Of a stretch of 64,000 nt of DNA, positions 1 through 9,843 are shown one piece after another. The stretch lies in assembly GCA_964555845.1 (NCBI GenBank), contig CAZKUA010000002.1, positions 92,143 through 156,142 on the forward strand, in the 5' to 3' direction. Position 1 is the stretch's first letter. Each line of letters starts with the position of its first letter. Below the pieces are notes generated by a model, which was not told where the DNA came from, did not search any database, and saw only the letters and a program-made list of their open reading frames with translations. Both the position numbers and the translations under genes were made by a program. The DNA is from JALNXF01 sp964555845. GTDB lineage: Bacteria > Patescibacteriota > Gracilibacteria > BD1-5 > UBA2023.

Positions 1-2
1 GC

Positions 3-236
3 ATCATCGGCGGTGCTATATCCGCACTCGTCGCACTATCGGTATTTTTCCTGCTCCTGTCTGCAAACATCGTTTTTTTCGATATAGAGAACATAGCCTT
101 GCTTTTCGGTATCGGAGTATGGGGGGTCCTCATGTACATAAATGATGGACTATACAGAAATTATGAGAGCTACTACATTCCGTTTCTTCTGTTTATGGCT
201 GTTCCGTCTTTATGGGTAATATTCTTTTTAAGATAG
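3..236 (+). CDS. membrane protein, 5'-truncated by the window edge
   Basis: An open frame runs from the window edge to TAG at 234-236 and gives 77 residues. It has about three hydrophobic segments separated by short polar loops (a YINDGLYRNYESYY stretch in the middle). All glycines are GGN and no UGA is present, unlike most genes further on; GC is also higher. The N-terminus lies outside the window. The family is not recognised. It sits upstream of another membrane protein of the same compositional type, separated by a terminator. Confidence 0.6.
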   Translation: MIGGAISALVALSVFFLLLSANIVFFDIENIALLFGIGVWGVLMYINDGLYRNYESYYIPFLLFMAVPSLWVIFFLR

Positions 237-293
237 TTTCGGGCGATTAAGGATTTGAGAAAAGTTTCTTTCTCGCAAGAGCAAAATTTTGGG

Positions 294-319
294 AAATCCC
301 TCGTAGTCGCGAGGGATTT
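294..319 (+). terminator. rho-independent terminator
   Basis: The arms AAATCCCTCG (294-303) and CGAGGGATTT (310-319) form a perfect 10-bp stem followed by TTAGTTTG. It lies after the truncated membrane gene. The terminator at 1175 has the same outer bases. Confidence 0.75.
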
Positions 320-342
320 TAGTTTGTATGAAAAACTTTTTC

Positions 343-370
343 TTGACAAAATCACATTATCCATTATATT
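343..370 (+). promoter_or_regulatory. promoter of the 443 gene
   Basis: TTGACA at 343-348 and TATATT at 365-370 are 16 bp apart. The same TTGACA-N16 layout precedes the other UGA-free genes at 7881 and 26238. Confidence 0.6.
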
Positions 371-442
371 TCAATTACTGGAAATAATTTCAGAAAATAA
401 AAAGAAATACAAATATAAAAAACTTCTACTGGAGGAACGATA

Positions 443-1144
443 ATGAATACAACTACAAATACTGCAGTAGAAAACAACAAAAACTTTTTTTCTTCGTTCT
501 TTAACTCCTGCTGGAAGTCAGGACATCGGTTCACAACAATACTTTCAATCATACTTATAACAATATGTGCTGTGGTAGCCTGGTATGGGTTGAAACAGCC
601 TTATAACTATAAGGTAATAATCCCATCTTTTATGTGTATTGTTTTGGTTACTGTTTTCATAGAAGGTATCTGGAGAGGGAAAAAACCCTTCCTTATTGTT
701 ACAATCTTTTTTACATGGTATGCATTTTCAAATCAACTAACCACGACGAAGATTGGCGATGTTGATATGGAAATGTATTCCAAAAAGGATTGGAAACTAG
801 CAAAGAAATCCGTGTTTATTCCACTGTTTTTCAGTAGTATGGATGAGGAATACTTTGCAGTTATGAAGCTTGCTCCAAGGAAAATAGCTGTCAAGGTGAC
901 CATTCCTGATGACCCAAAATCAAGTTGGAGAGGAGAACAAAAGCTCGATAAGGAAATCTTCGTCGAGCTCCAACCTCTGAATTACGAGGCTCGTAAAAAA
1001 ATCCTCGGGTCTGGGCTCTGGCAAGTTGAGGTAGAAACTACGTCAAAGGCAGATGCCCCAGAGGCAATAAAGATTGATGTTTTGAAACAACTCAGTCTTA
1101 AGCCAAGTGATGTTAACATTAAAGTAAGTGAGATCTGAAGTTAG
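443..1144 (+). CDS. membrane-anchored protein of unknown function
   Basis: ATG at 443 follows a good Shine-Dalgarno (GGAGG, about 7 nt upstream). Residues about 30-100 contain three hydrophobic segments; the rest is a soluble, beta-rich charged tail. No internal UGA occurs. The frame meets TGA at 1136-1138 and TAG at 1142-1144. Under code 25 the TGA is read as Gly and the product ends Gly-Ser (233 residues); under code 11 it would be 231. The family is not recognised. GGN glycines, the Shine-Dalgarno and higher GC group it with the other UGA-free islands. Confidence 0.75.
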
Positions 1145-1174
1145 ATTTTCACCTTACAAGATAAAAATTTTAGG

Positions 1175-1200
1175 AAATCCCCGGTGAAAACTGGGGATTT
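1175..1200 (+). terminator. terminator after the 443 gene
   Basis: AAATCCCC (1175-1182) pairs with GGGGATTT (1193-1200). The stem extends inward with a G-T pair to a GAAA tetraloop and is followed by TTAGTTTGC. Confidence 0.75.
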
Positions 1201-1245
1201 TAGTTTGCTTAAAAAAGCCATAAACTCGCTTTTTTGAAAAAACTT

Positions 1246-1273
1246 TTGACATTATTTCTTTTTTTAATACTAT
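1246..1273 (+). promoter_or_regulatory. promoter of the nadE operon
   Basis: TTGACA at 1246-1251 and TACTAT at 1268-1273 are 16 bp apart. The operator-like palindrome at 1278 begins 4 bp downstream of the -10, where a bound repressor would block RNA polymerase. Confidence 0.5.
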
Positions 1274-1277
1274 TAGG

Positions 1278-1292
1278 GTGTAAATATTACAC
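1278..1292 (+). promoter_or_regulatory. putative NrtR operator 1 of nadE
   Basis: GTGTAAATATTACAC is a near-perfect 15-bp palindrome just downstream of the nadE -10. Related sequences occur at 1348, 6354, 11511, 17878 and 17937. An nrtR gene lies in the same cluster, so assigning the sites to NrtR is an inference from context. Confidence 0.6.
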
Positions 1293-1347
1293 ATAGATTA
1301 AATTTTAAGATTAATAGTGAAGTTTATTTTTTTAAGAAATTAATTGA

Positions 1348-1362
1348 GTGTAAGATATACAG
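1348..1362 (+). promoter_or_regulatory. putative NrtR operator 2 of nadE
   Basis: GTGTAAGATATACAG is a weaker member of the 15-bp motif family, 70 bp downstream of site 1 and 22 bp before the nadE start. The paired arrangement matches the two sites before pncA. Confidence 0.45.
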
Positions 1363-1383
1363 TATAATTTAATTCAAGAAGAT

Positions 1384-3207
1384 ATGTACAAAATAGCACA
1401 AATGCAAATTTTCCCAGGAAGACCGGATATAAATCAGGAAAATATTATAAAACAAATTGAAATTGCAAAATGAGAATGAAGAGATTTGATTGTGTTCCCT
1501 GAAATGGCGGTGCCTGGATATATGCTCGGAGATAAGTGGGAAAATGATAGATTTGTAATAGATTCTTACAGAAAAAACGAGGGAATTATAGAAGCTACTA
1601 AATGAAAAATTACAGCTATTTGGGGAAATGTTTTGCCAGACTTTAGTCAAAATAGAAAATGAGAAGATGGAAGATTAAGAAAATACAATGCTGCATTTGT
1701 GGCTAGTAATTGAGCTCTTATTACAAATTGATGAAGTTGAGAAGCTGTAATTAAGACTCTTATGCCAAAATACAGAGAATTTGATGATGAAAGATATTTT
1801 TACTCTACTCTAAAACTAGCCCAAGAAAGATGAGAAGATTATAGAGATTATCTAGAGCCTTATGAACTAATAATAGACAATGTAAGAAGAAAGGTCGGAG
1901 TGATAATTTGTGAGGATATGTGGGATGAAGATTATTTCGCAAAACCAACTGAAATCCTGAAATCTAAGTGAGCCGAATTAATTTTTAATCTCTCATCTTC
2001 ACCTTTTTGAAATTGAAAACAATGAAAAAGAGATAAAATTCTAGCAGAGAAAAGCAAGTGAATTGAGCTAATTTATGCTAATAATGTCTGAATTCAAAAT
2101 AATTGAAAAAATATTTTTACATTTGATGGAGCATCATGCATTTACAAAAATTGAGAAAAGATAGCTCAGACTAAAAGTTTTAAAGAAACTTGAATAACTC
2201 TAAAATCTGGAATTGAAAACGAAAAAGAAGAAATAGAAAAAATATTTGAAGCTCTAGTTTATGCGATAAAAGAGTATTTTAAGCTCATTAGAAAAGAAAA
2301 AGTAGTATTATGATTATCTGGATGAGTAGATAGTGCGGTAGTTGCGGCTCTAATGACTTTAGCTCTATGAAAGGAAAATGTAATTACAGTTAATATGCCA
2401 TCTCGCTTTAATTCAGAGACTACAAAAGATTTAGCGAAGCTACAGGCAGAAAGATTATGAGTGAAATATTTTACTTTTCCAATCCAAGAGAGTGTAGATA
2501 ATACAGCTTGAGAATTTGAGAAAATATTTGGTAAAAAAATAGAATGATTGGTGCTAGAAAATATGCAAGCTCGTGACAGATGATCTAGGGTTTTGGCTTG
2601 AGTAAGTGCAATTTATAACGCAGTTTTTACAAATAACTGAAATAAATCAGAAATAGCACAAGGTTACGCAACGCTCTATTGAGACGTAAATTGAAGTATT
2701 TGCCCAATTTGAGATTTATACAAAACACAAGTTTGGGAATTGGCTCGCTTTATAAATACAAAACACCCAAATTTAATTCTAGAAGAAATAATTAATATTA
2801 TCCCGTCAGCAGAATTAAGCGAAAATCAAGATGTAGACAAATGATTATGAGATCCGTTTAATTACGAATATCTCGACAAACTTCTCTACCAATTCGTAGA
2901 ACTCAGAAAAGACCCAGTTGAAATTTTAGAATATTTTAGAGATTGAGTCTTACAAGAAAAATTAAATCTTGATAATCCAGTAGAAAAATATTTCAAAAAC
3001 ACTCTCGCTTTTATAGAAGATTTAGAAAAAGTTTACAGAAATCTTAATTTATTTTTCTTCAAAAGAATTCAAGCTCCTCCAATAATTTCAGTCAGCAAAA
3101 GAGCCTTCTGATACGACCTACGCGAAGCAGTTCTCGATGATTATACACTCACGGAGTACACGAAATTAAAAGAAGAAATATTAACCTCTCCGTCATTCTG
3201 AGCGTAG
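1384..3207 (+). CDS. nadE: glutamine-dependent NAD+ synthetase
   Basis: 607 residues with UGA read as Gly. The N-terminal nitrilase-like glutaminase domain (about 1-250) shows the catalytic Glu in FPEMAVPGY and the nucleophile Cys in VIICEDMWD. The C-terminal ATP pyrophosphatase domain has the PP-loop LGLSGGVDSA, in which one glycine is UGA. It makes NAD+ from nicotinic acid adenine dinucleotide using glutamine-derived ammonia. It is first in a nadE-nadK-nadD run with short gaps. The last residues (TSPSFGA) and the TAG stop are supplied by a dispersed repeat that overlaps the 3' end. Confidence 0.95.
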
Positions 3208-3216
3208 TCGAAGAAT
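3191..3216. repeat. dispersed CGTCATTCTGAGCG repeat
   Basis: The sequence starting CGTCATTCTGAGCGTAGTCG and continuing through AAGAATCT recurs almost identically near 27233-27258. Related fragments lie at 27300-27400. Here it overlaps the nadE 3' end and provides its stop codon. Confidence 0.8.
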
Positions 3217-3243
3217 CTATTTAATAATTTTAACTATATATTT

Positions 3244-4044
3244 ATGAAAAAATTTGAACTAGATAATGCGGTAATATTGGCTGATGAATTCAGTCTGGCT
3301 CAAAAACCAGAAATCATGGAATTTATAAAATCTAGGGAGGCTAAAAAAATTGCAAACTTAATAAAAGAAAAATTCTATATGGTACTGGGTTGAGATGGTA
3401 CAATGCTAAGGGCCGTAGAGCAAACTTACAAAGATGATCTGCCATATCTTGGAATTAATTTTTGATCTAAATGATTTTTGCTCAATGAAAAAGACTTTAT
3501 TTTAAAAGAAGAAGAGGTTTTTAAAAAAATGGAATATCCGCTCCTTTATGTCGAAGTTAATGACTCTGAAAAACAATTTCGTCACGTGGCTTTTAATGAA
3601 GCACAAGTCAAAACTTCAGGTTGACATTTGATAGACATAAATATGCAAGTCGGAGACAATTCAAAAATTAGACTTAAATGAGATTGAGTATTGGTTGTAA
3701 CTCCTGCATGATCTACAGGTTATAATATCTCAGCCGGATGACCAGTTTTACCACATACTTCTCCTAATTTTATAGCTACGCCACTTCTCAGTTTTGAGCC
3801 AAGAAATATGAAATCAATAATTTTTGAAAATAATAAAGAAGTGGTAATCACAAATAATAACGAGAGATGATATGAGCTATCTGTATATGCAGATTCTACC
3901 CCACTAGTTGAAAAAAATAATCATGACCTAGAAATTAGAATTAGAAAATCAAAAACTGCAGTAAAACTCCTAATAGCCGGCAGTTACGAGCAAATTTGGA
4001 ATGGAAAAATATTTAGTGAACAATGATTTGAAATGATAAAATAA
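3244..4044 (+). CDS. nadK: NAD kinase
   Basis: 266 residues with UGA as Gly. It shows the NAD-kinase signature GGDGTML, with the second Gly encoded by UGA, the NE motif in AFNEAQVK, and the Gly-rich GSTGYNISAGG loop. It phosphorylates NAD+ to NADP+. The start is the first ATG after a short AT-rich spacer with no Shine-Dalgarno. It lies 36 nt after nadE and 21 nt before nadD, consistent with one NAD operon. Confidence 0.95.
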
Positions 4045-4065
4045 TATCTCTTAACCTTAATAAAT

Positions 4066-4644
4066 ATGAAACCAAGAATAGCACTTTATGGATGAGCATT
4101 TGACCCACCACAATTAGCTCACGAGACAATAGCTCGAGAAGCTATAAAACAATTAAATTTAGATGCATTATATATAGTGCCTAGCTGACCAAGATCCGAC
4201 AAAGTATACAAGGCCAGCCAAGAATATAGAGAGAGAATTATGGAAATATTTGTGGAGAATATAAATTCTCAAAAAGCAGAGCTTAGCAAAGATTTTCTAG
4301 ATTGAAAAATAAAAAATACAACGCTAAACACTGATAAATTATTTAGACAAAAACTATGATTTTCTCCTTACCAAATATTTTGATCTGATGTAATTGACAA
4401 TATGTGGGAACGGGATCCAGCCGGAGAAGTAGCACTCAGACTCCCAAAAATTATCGTAAAAAGACCCTGATTTGAAATAGACACTTCTAAAATAGACAAT
4501 TTTATTCTACTTGAACCCTTCAAAAACTCTGAAGTCGCAGACCTATCAAGCACACTTATTAGAGAAAACATTAAAAAAAGAGTGTTTGACTGACTAAATG
4601 GTGTGCTCGCAAATTTTATAGACCAAAACAAATTATATATTTAA
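4066..4644 (+). CDS. nadD: nicotinate-nucleotide adenylyltransferase
   Basis: 192 residues with UGA as Gly. The N-terminal nucleotidyltransferase motif reads GGAFDPPQLAH, a variant of GGSFNPPHxGH in which the usual His before x-G-H is Gln. The C-terminal SSTLIR matches the ISSTxIR motif. It adenylylates nicotinate mononucleotide, the step between PncB and NadE. Third gene of the run nadE-nadK-nadD; the Nudix gene follows after 12 nt. Confidence 0.93.
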
Positions 4645-4656
4645 CCAAAAAAAATT

Positions 4657-5229
4657 ATGAAAAATAGTAAAATAGAACTAGGAGTTCAGACCCTAGTACA
4701 CGAAGGAAGATTCCTTAGTTATTTGCACCAAGAATTTACCTGAATTAATTGAAAAGTTGGAAATTATGAGATGATTGTCAGAAATAAAGTAAATGATATT
4801 ATCGCAGTATTACCTGTAACAAGTGATAATAAAGTTATTTTAATTAAACAATTTCGCATACCTCTCGCTCGTGATGTTATCGAAGTTCCAGCAGGACTCG
4901 GAGATAAACCAAATGAAAATCCTCTCGCTATTCTAGACAGAGAACTAAAAGAAGAAGTATGATATGAAAGTGATAATGTGAAATTTTGCTTTGAATCTCC
5001 GACTTCATCAGGTCTTACAAATGAGACTTGTAAATGTTACATTGCCTTTGACTGCAAAAAAGTTACCGAGGAATTAGCTCACGAACAAGCCGAACAAATC
5101 GAAGTATTAGAATTTGATTTAGATAATATTTTTGAAGAGCTAAACAAACTAAGCCAACAATGATTTATGATTTGATCTAAAGTTTATTGATTGTTATTTT
5201 ATTTGGACAAATTAAAAAAGAAATGATAG
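4657..5229 (+). CDS. Nudix hydrolase, ADP-ribose pyrophosphatase type
   Basis: 190 residues with UGA as Gly. The Nudix box runs from GLGD through ENP to REL-KEEVGY, with the upstream AG pair typical of ADP-ribose/sugar-nucleotide pyrophosphatases. The final codons are AAA TGA TAG, so the product ends Lys-Gly. It probably cleaves ADP-ribose to AMP and ribose 5-phosphate, recycling the product of NAD+ breakdown. Its position between nadD and an ADP-ribosylglycohydrolase supports this. Confidence 0.88.
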
Positions 5230-5267
5230 GATTTTAATAAATTATTTATTTTTTAACTTTAAATATT

Positions 5268-6299
5268 ATGAATAAATTAAATCTAAAGGATAAGTTTGAG
5301 GCAATGATAGTGGGATGAGCTATTTGAGATTCTCTCTGACTTGCAGTAGAAATGATGACAAATAAGGAAATAAAAGAAAAATTTGGACATATAAAAGATT
5401 TTAAAGAAACAAGAGAAAATATTTTCTTTGCAAAATGATGATTCAAGGAAGCAGGAAGTTGATATATTTCTGATGATACTCTCTTAACTCTTGCAACTCT
5501 AGAATCATTGTCAGAATCAAAAAAAGTGAATTTTGAGTCTATTTGAGCTCAACATATTAAGTATTATGATATGTTTCCATATTGATTTTGAAGAACTACA
5601 AGAAATACAGTTGAAGCCTTAAAAAATTGAACTTCATATCTGGATACTTGAAATCCATTGTGAACTGGTAATTGAGTGATGATGAAACAATCTCCTTTGG
5701 CTATGTATTATGCAATTTCAAATATTTCTGAAAAACAAATGAATAAAGAAATAACTACCTATTCTTGTATTACGCACGCCAATAAAATCTCTGTAGTTTC
5801 TGCCATAGTTCACAATAAAATGCTTGTAAATCTGCTTTTATCAAAATGAACCTTAGACAAGAAAAAGTTAATTTGAGAATTACTAGAATATGCACTAAAA
5901 TATGAAAATCAAATAAATAATTTAGAATCCAGCTGAGAAAATATATCTTCTAAATTAAGACAAATTTATGATTCAATAGATGAAAGCTGAGAATTTAAAA
6001 TTAGTGATGAAGAGATTTTAGATAAATTTGGTCGGTGAGATGATAAAATTACAAAATCTTGTTATATATGAGTTACACTTCCCATTGTTTATTCTATTTT
6101 TCTTAGAAATCCTAGTTTTAAATGATTCTTAGATGCTATAAATATTGGTTGAGATTCTGACACTTATTGAGCAATAATAGGAAATATGATTTGAGCTTAT
6201 TCTGGAAAATTTTATCCAGAAAAATATGAAAAATGAGTAAGAGATATAGAAGAAATCAAAACAAAAATTAATAACTTTGTAAAGACATTTTTAAAATAA
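5268..6299 (+). CDS. ADP-ribosylglycohydrolase (DraG-like)
   Basis: 343 residues with UGA as Gly. Family motifs are GGAIGDSLGLAVE near the N-terminus, SDDT (about residue 65) and GGDSDTYGAIIG near the C-terminus. These acidic clusters hold the two magnesium ions in DraG/ARH enzymes. It removes ADP-ribose from proteins or small molecules; the neighbouring Nudix enzyme could then degrade it. The substrate cannot be read from the sequence. A terminator follows. Confidence 0.9.
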
Positions 6300-6310
6300 T
6301 TTTTTAATAA

Positions 6311-6335
6311 AAATGCAATTTCTAATTGCATTTTT
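6311..6335 (+). terminator. terminator after the ADP-ribosylglycohydrolase gene
   Basis: AAATGCAATT (6311-6320) and AATTGCATTT (6324-6333) form a stem with loop TCT, followed by T residues. Confidence 0.7.
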
Positions 6336-6353
6336 AATTAATTTTAATATAAT

Positions 6354-6368
6354 TTGTAACTATTACAC
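6354..6368 (-). promoter_or_regulatory. putative NrtR operator before nrtR
   Basis: On the minus strand this reads GTGTAATAGTTACAA, a member of the 15-bp motif family. It ends 15 bp before the nrtR start codon and suggests autoregulation. Confidence 0.5.
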
Positions 6369-6383
6369 TCTAACTGCAGTCTT

Positions 6384-7088
6384 ATGGCAATTAATCATGA
6401 TGAGATAAAGAAGAAATTTTCAGAAAATATTTTCTGACTTTCTATTCCAGTTTTGGCTTTGGATATAGTGATATTTACTATTTTTAATGACAAGCTCTGT
6501 GTAGTCCTGACTACTCGCCCAAAAGAGCCAGAAAAAGGAAAATTGATTTTGCCTGGTTGAGTTATAAAAAGTGGATTTTCTCTTGAAGAAAATTTTGATG
6601 ATATCCTACTTCGTAAAACCTGAATTGATGGAGTATATAAAGAACAACTTTATTCATTTTGAGAATCAGACAGAGACCCAAGATGACACATAGTTTCTAT
6701 TGCATATTATGCCCTAGTAGATAAGGACCAATTCCTAAAAGATGCTGATTTTACCAAGATTCAACTAGTTGAATATGATAAACTAGGTGAAGTAGAAATA
6801 GGTTTTGATCATAAAAGCATTATAGAATATGCTAAAAAAAGGCTTAATTGGAAATTGGAATATACAACAATAGCAAAAAATATTCTACCTCAAAAATTCA
6901 CACTTACTCAGCTTCAAAAAGCATATGAGATAATACTAGGACACGATATAGACAAAAGAAATTTCCGCAAAAAAATTATTTCTCTAAAAATCCTAAAAGA
7001 AACCGGAGAGCTCGAAAAAGTAAGATCCAATATGGCGAAATTATACGAATTCTCAGACAAAGAATTAAAAATAGTTGGAATTTTATAA
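6384..7088 (+). CDS. nrtR: NrtR-type Nudix-related transcriptional repressor of NAD metabolism
   Basis: 234 residues with UGA as Gly. The N-terminal Nudix-like domain (about 1-150) has a degenerate box (GGVIKSGFSLEENF...), lacking the REUxEE catalytic glutamates as in NrtR regulators that sense ADP-ribose. The C-terminal part (about 155-234) has the winged-helix signature KFTLTQLQKAYE plus DKRNFRKKI. NrtR represses NAD synthesis genes in many bacteria. Its placement inside a nad cluster and the repeated palindromes before nadE, pncA and itself support the call. Confidence 0.9.
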
Positions 7089-7102
7089 ATAAATTTTAAA
7101 AA

Positions 7103-7543
7103 ATGAACTGTATTTTTTGTAAAATAATTAATAAAGAAATTATAAACGATAATATTTTCTATGAAGATGATAATATTATTGCGATACTTGATATTGATTA
7201 TGTAGTAAAATGACATGCATTAGTAATTCCAAAAAAACATTTTGAAAATTTGTCTGATATGAATGAAGAAGAATATTTATATTTTTCTAAAATGGTTTAT
7301 AAAATTGAAAAAGAATTATTGAAATTATGTAACAAAGACAGATGAGTAATTCTAAAAACTTGATGAATTGTATCTCATTTTCATTTTCATATTTATCCAG
7401 TCAATAAAGACACTTCTTGGTCTGATTTAAAAGATATGATTGAGAAAGATCCAAATGAACGTAAAAAAGATTTTTTATATAAATATATAGAAAATGAAAA
7501 AGAAGATTTGATAAAAGATTTAAGTAAAAATTTATCTATTTAA
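7103..7543 (+). CDS. HIT family nucleotide hydrolase/transferase
   Basis: 146 residues with UGA as Gly. The histidine triad HFHFHIYP is present at about residue 95, and CIFCKI at the N-terminus resembles the zinc site of bacterial HIT proteins. HIT enzymes act on AMP-linked substrates such as adenosine 5'-phosphoramidates. It follows nrtR by 14 nt and precedes a strong terminator, so it is probably the last gene of the nrtR transcript. Confidence 0.9.
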
Positions 7544-7547
7544 AACG

Positions 7548-7580
7548 AAAAAATCGTAGGAGGAGCTCCTACGATTTTTT
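7548..7580. terminator. bidirectional terminator between the HIT gene and a convergent gene
   Basis: A perfect 15-bp stem (AAAAAATCGTAGGAG with CTCCTACGATTTTTT) with a 3-nt loop serves the plus-strand HIT gene and the minus-strand gene ending at 7597. Confidence 0.85.
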
Positions 7581-7596
7581 TATTCAAGATGAAAAT

Positions 7597-7881
7597 TTAG
7601 AAGAGCCAACCGAAGAAAAACCTCAGAATGCCTTTTACGAAACTTCCTACCACTCCTCCAAGAAGGAGACCTACAGAGATTGTAATCCCCATAATCACAT
7701 AGAAAATTCCGCCATACCCTTCAGACGAACTCTTTTTGATGTTGGTAAGGTAGACTTTTGTGCCTGCCACTACCACGACAATCAGCAGGACAGATGACCA
7801 GAACCCTAACCAAATTCCGACCAAAATTGATCCAGCGAACATCGCCATCATTTTAAGAAATCCCAAAAAATCCATTTTCAT
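7597..7881 (-). CDS. small membrane protein
   Basis: 94 residues with three hydrophobic helices and a short KKSSSEGYGG loop. No UGA; all glycines are GGN. A GGGGAAG Shine-Dalgarno lies a few bases before ATG. Stop is TAA. A TTGACA-N16-TATATT promoter precedes it. The family is not recognised. Its coding style (standard-code compatible, Shine-Dalgarno) matches the islands at 443, 11607-16254 and 23472-26238 rather than its neighbours. Confidence 0.8.
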   Translation of the reverse strand: MKMDFLGFLKMMAMFAGSILVGIWLGFWSSVLLIVVVVAGTKVYLTNIKKSSSEGYGGIFYVIMGITISVGLLLGGVVGSFVKGILRFFFGWLF

Positions 7882-7948
7882 CTCGCTTCCCCTTTTTTAT
7901 GAAGAATTATTATTTAAAATAGTTAAACAAATAATGCTCGTGATTTTA

Positions 7949-7976
7949 AATATAAATATTTTGTATTGTTTGTCAA
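7949..7976 (-). promoter_or_regulatory. promoter of the 7881 gene
   Basis: On the minus strand TTGACA (7976-7971) and TATATT (7954-7949) are 16 bp apart, about 70 bp before the start codon. Confidence 0.6.
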
Positions 7977-8069
7977 GTTTTTTATTTTTTCACTAAAATC
8001 TACTAAAAGTTTGATTTTTATAATTTGTTTGGTATGCTGTGTTTATTGTTATTTTTAATAAATAAATTT

Positions 8070-9683
8070 ATGGCTTATTTACTATTTCCTGGAAGACATC
8101 ATCTTCTGACTAATTTCCAATTACAGGAATTAAATTTAATTACTGAGTGAGACATCTCGACCTTTAAAGATATACACGGCAAAAATATTAAAATAAAGGA
8201 GCCTATTGATACTATAATCTGGGTTATAACTTCTGCTAATCATTCAAATACTCGTCGCAATCCAATTCCTGGTTATCGTCGCGAGGCTATGATAGAGGAT
8301 TTTGGAAGAGATATAGATGCAAAAAGTTTTGTGTATCATATTGATGATATCTGAGTTAGTCCGAGATTTGCTCATTATGTAATTTCAAAAATAGAAGTAG
8401 ATAGCAATGGTAAACATGTTCTTACTCCAGAAAATACAATTTTGGGTTGTTCAACTCTGGAAGTTATAGATATGTATGAGAAGCTTTGATTTCAAGTCCT
8501 TCCATTTGAGCTAGAAAATAAAGAAAAAAGGACTTTTAAAGCAGAGCTTCCGTGGGATATGGTAGAAAATATTATTGATTGTAATAAAAAATGAGCTAAT
8601 CGGCAAAAAGATACTAAATACTTACAAAAAGTCTCTAGAGCTAGTCGTAAAATGTATGAAAAATATGATTTTTGAGATTTGATAATAAATCTCCATAATG
8701 ATCCACTTTTATGAAATGATGGAGATATTACAGAGACAAGGGATTACAATACTTATGTTCGTGCTTTTGATAACTGAGCCAAGAGAAAATATGAAATAAT
8801 TAAAAATATAGTTAAGCCCGGTCGTATAGTAGATATTGGATGTTGTACAGGTTCGCTTATTAGAGAGCTTACACTCGATGAAAGATTTAGAGAATCTGAT
8901 TTTTATGGAATAGAAGTTGCCCGCAAATTATATAATGAGTGTCTTCATCGCAAAGCCCAATGACATTTTGCCAATGAAAATGTGTTTTTTTATCAAAGAA
9001 ATGTCGCTACAAGCAATATTTTCCCCTCAAACAATATTGATACTTTCACGACTTTTTCCCTTACTCATGAGATTATGTCTTATCAGAAAGAGAAAACTTT
9101 GACTAATTTTATATCTCTAATTTATGACCAACTAAAATTTGGATGAAGATGGATAAATGTAGATGTTGTAGGGCCAGAAAATAAAGATGAAATAGTCTAT
9201 ATGAAGCTAAATACATCAGATTGAATAAATGAAAATTACGACAAAATTTTTGATAAAAATGAGCAAGATAAATTCAGAGAATATCTTGATTCTCTATCGA
9301 CTTACACTAGATTTCTAAGGTTTGCCAAGGATTTTCGCCATGAGGAGAATGAACTTATAAATTATGAAATAGAAGATATAGAAGGCACAAAATATATAAA
9401 ACTCAAGATGCAAGATGCCTGTGAATTCCTAAGTAAAAAGGATTACACTGACAATTGGTATTCTGAAATGCACGAGACTTTTTGCTTCTGGAGTTTCAAC
9501 GACTGGCAAAAAACTCTCAAAAAACACAATTTCAAAATCCTTAAAGAATCTCATGATTTCGCTAATCCCTGGATAGTAGAAAATAGATTTGAGTGAAAAG
9601 TGGAGTTTTTTAAGAAAAATGGAAATATACTCGAGAGTTTGGATTATCCCGTGACTAATATGGTGATGGTGGTGGAGAAGTAA
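8070..9683 (+). CDS. NadM-like nucleotidyltransferase domain fused to a SAM methyltransferase
   Basis: 537 residues with UGA as Gly. The N-terminal part (about 1-190) starts PGRHHLLTNFQ and has SANHSNTRRNP followed by GYRREAMI, closely resembling the active-site and NPF/R-MI motifs of NadM-type nicotinamide-nucleotide adenylyltransferases. The C-terminal part (about 240-537) is a class I methyltransferase with motif I VDIGCCTGSL. The actual substrates are unknown. The N-terminal half may be catalytic or only a nucleotide-binding relic. The location beside a NAD gene cluster is suggestive. Start is the first ATG after an AT-rich leader. Confidence 0.7.
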
Positions 9684-9722
9684 TTTTTTTAAATTTAATA
9701 TAAAATTGTTTTTGATAGTGAA

Positions 9723-9800
9723 ATGTCTGAGACGTATTCGGGATACTACCATCACCCAGTAATTGCGGAGAGTTCGGTAAAAATTATTAAATTTGAATAA
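9723..9800 (+). CDS. possible 25-residue ORF in the 9684-9843 gap
   Basis: ATG to TAA encodes a short peptide starting MSETYSGYYHHPV. It is less AT-rich than its surroundings. It may be chance or a gene fragment; nothing else is visible in this gap. Confidence 0.2.
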   Translation: MSETYSGYYHHPVIAESSVKIIKFE

Positions 9801-9843
9801 AAACCAGCTTTTTCTACTACATACGATTGACAAATCCAATTAA

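Noticed and set aside
9429..9839. Minus-strand 136-residue open frame
   Set aside because: It is antisense to the end of the methyltransferase fusion gene and has a low-complexity HHHHH stretch; no start signal.
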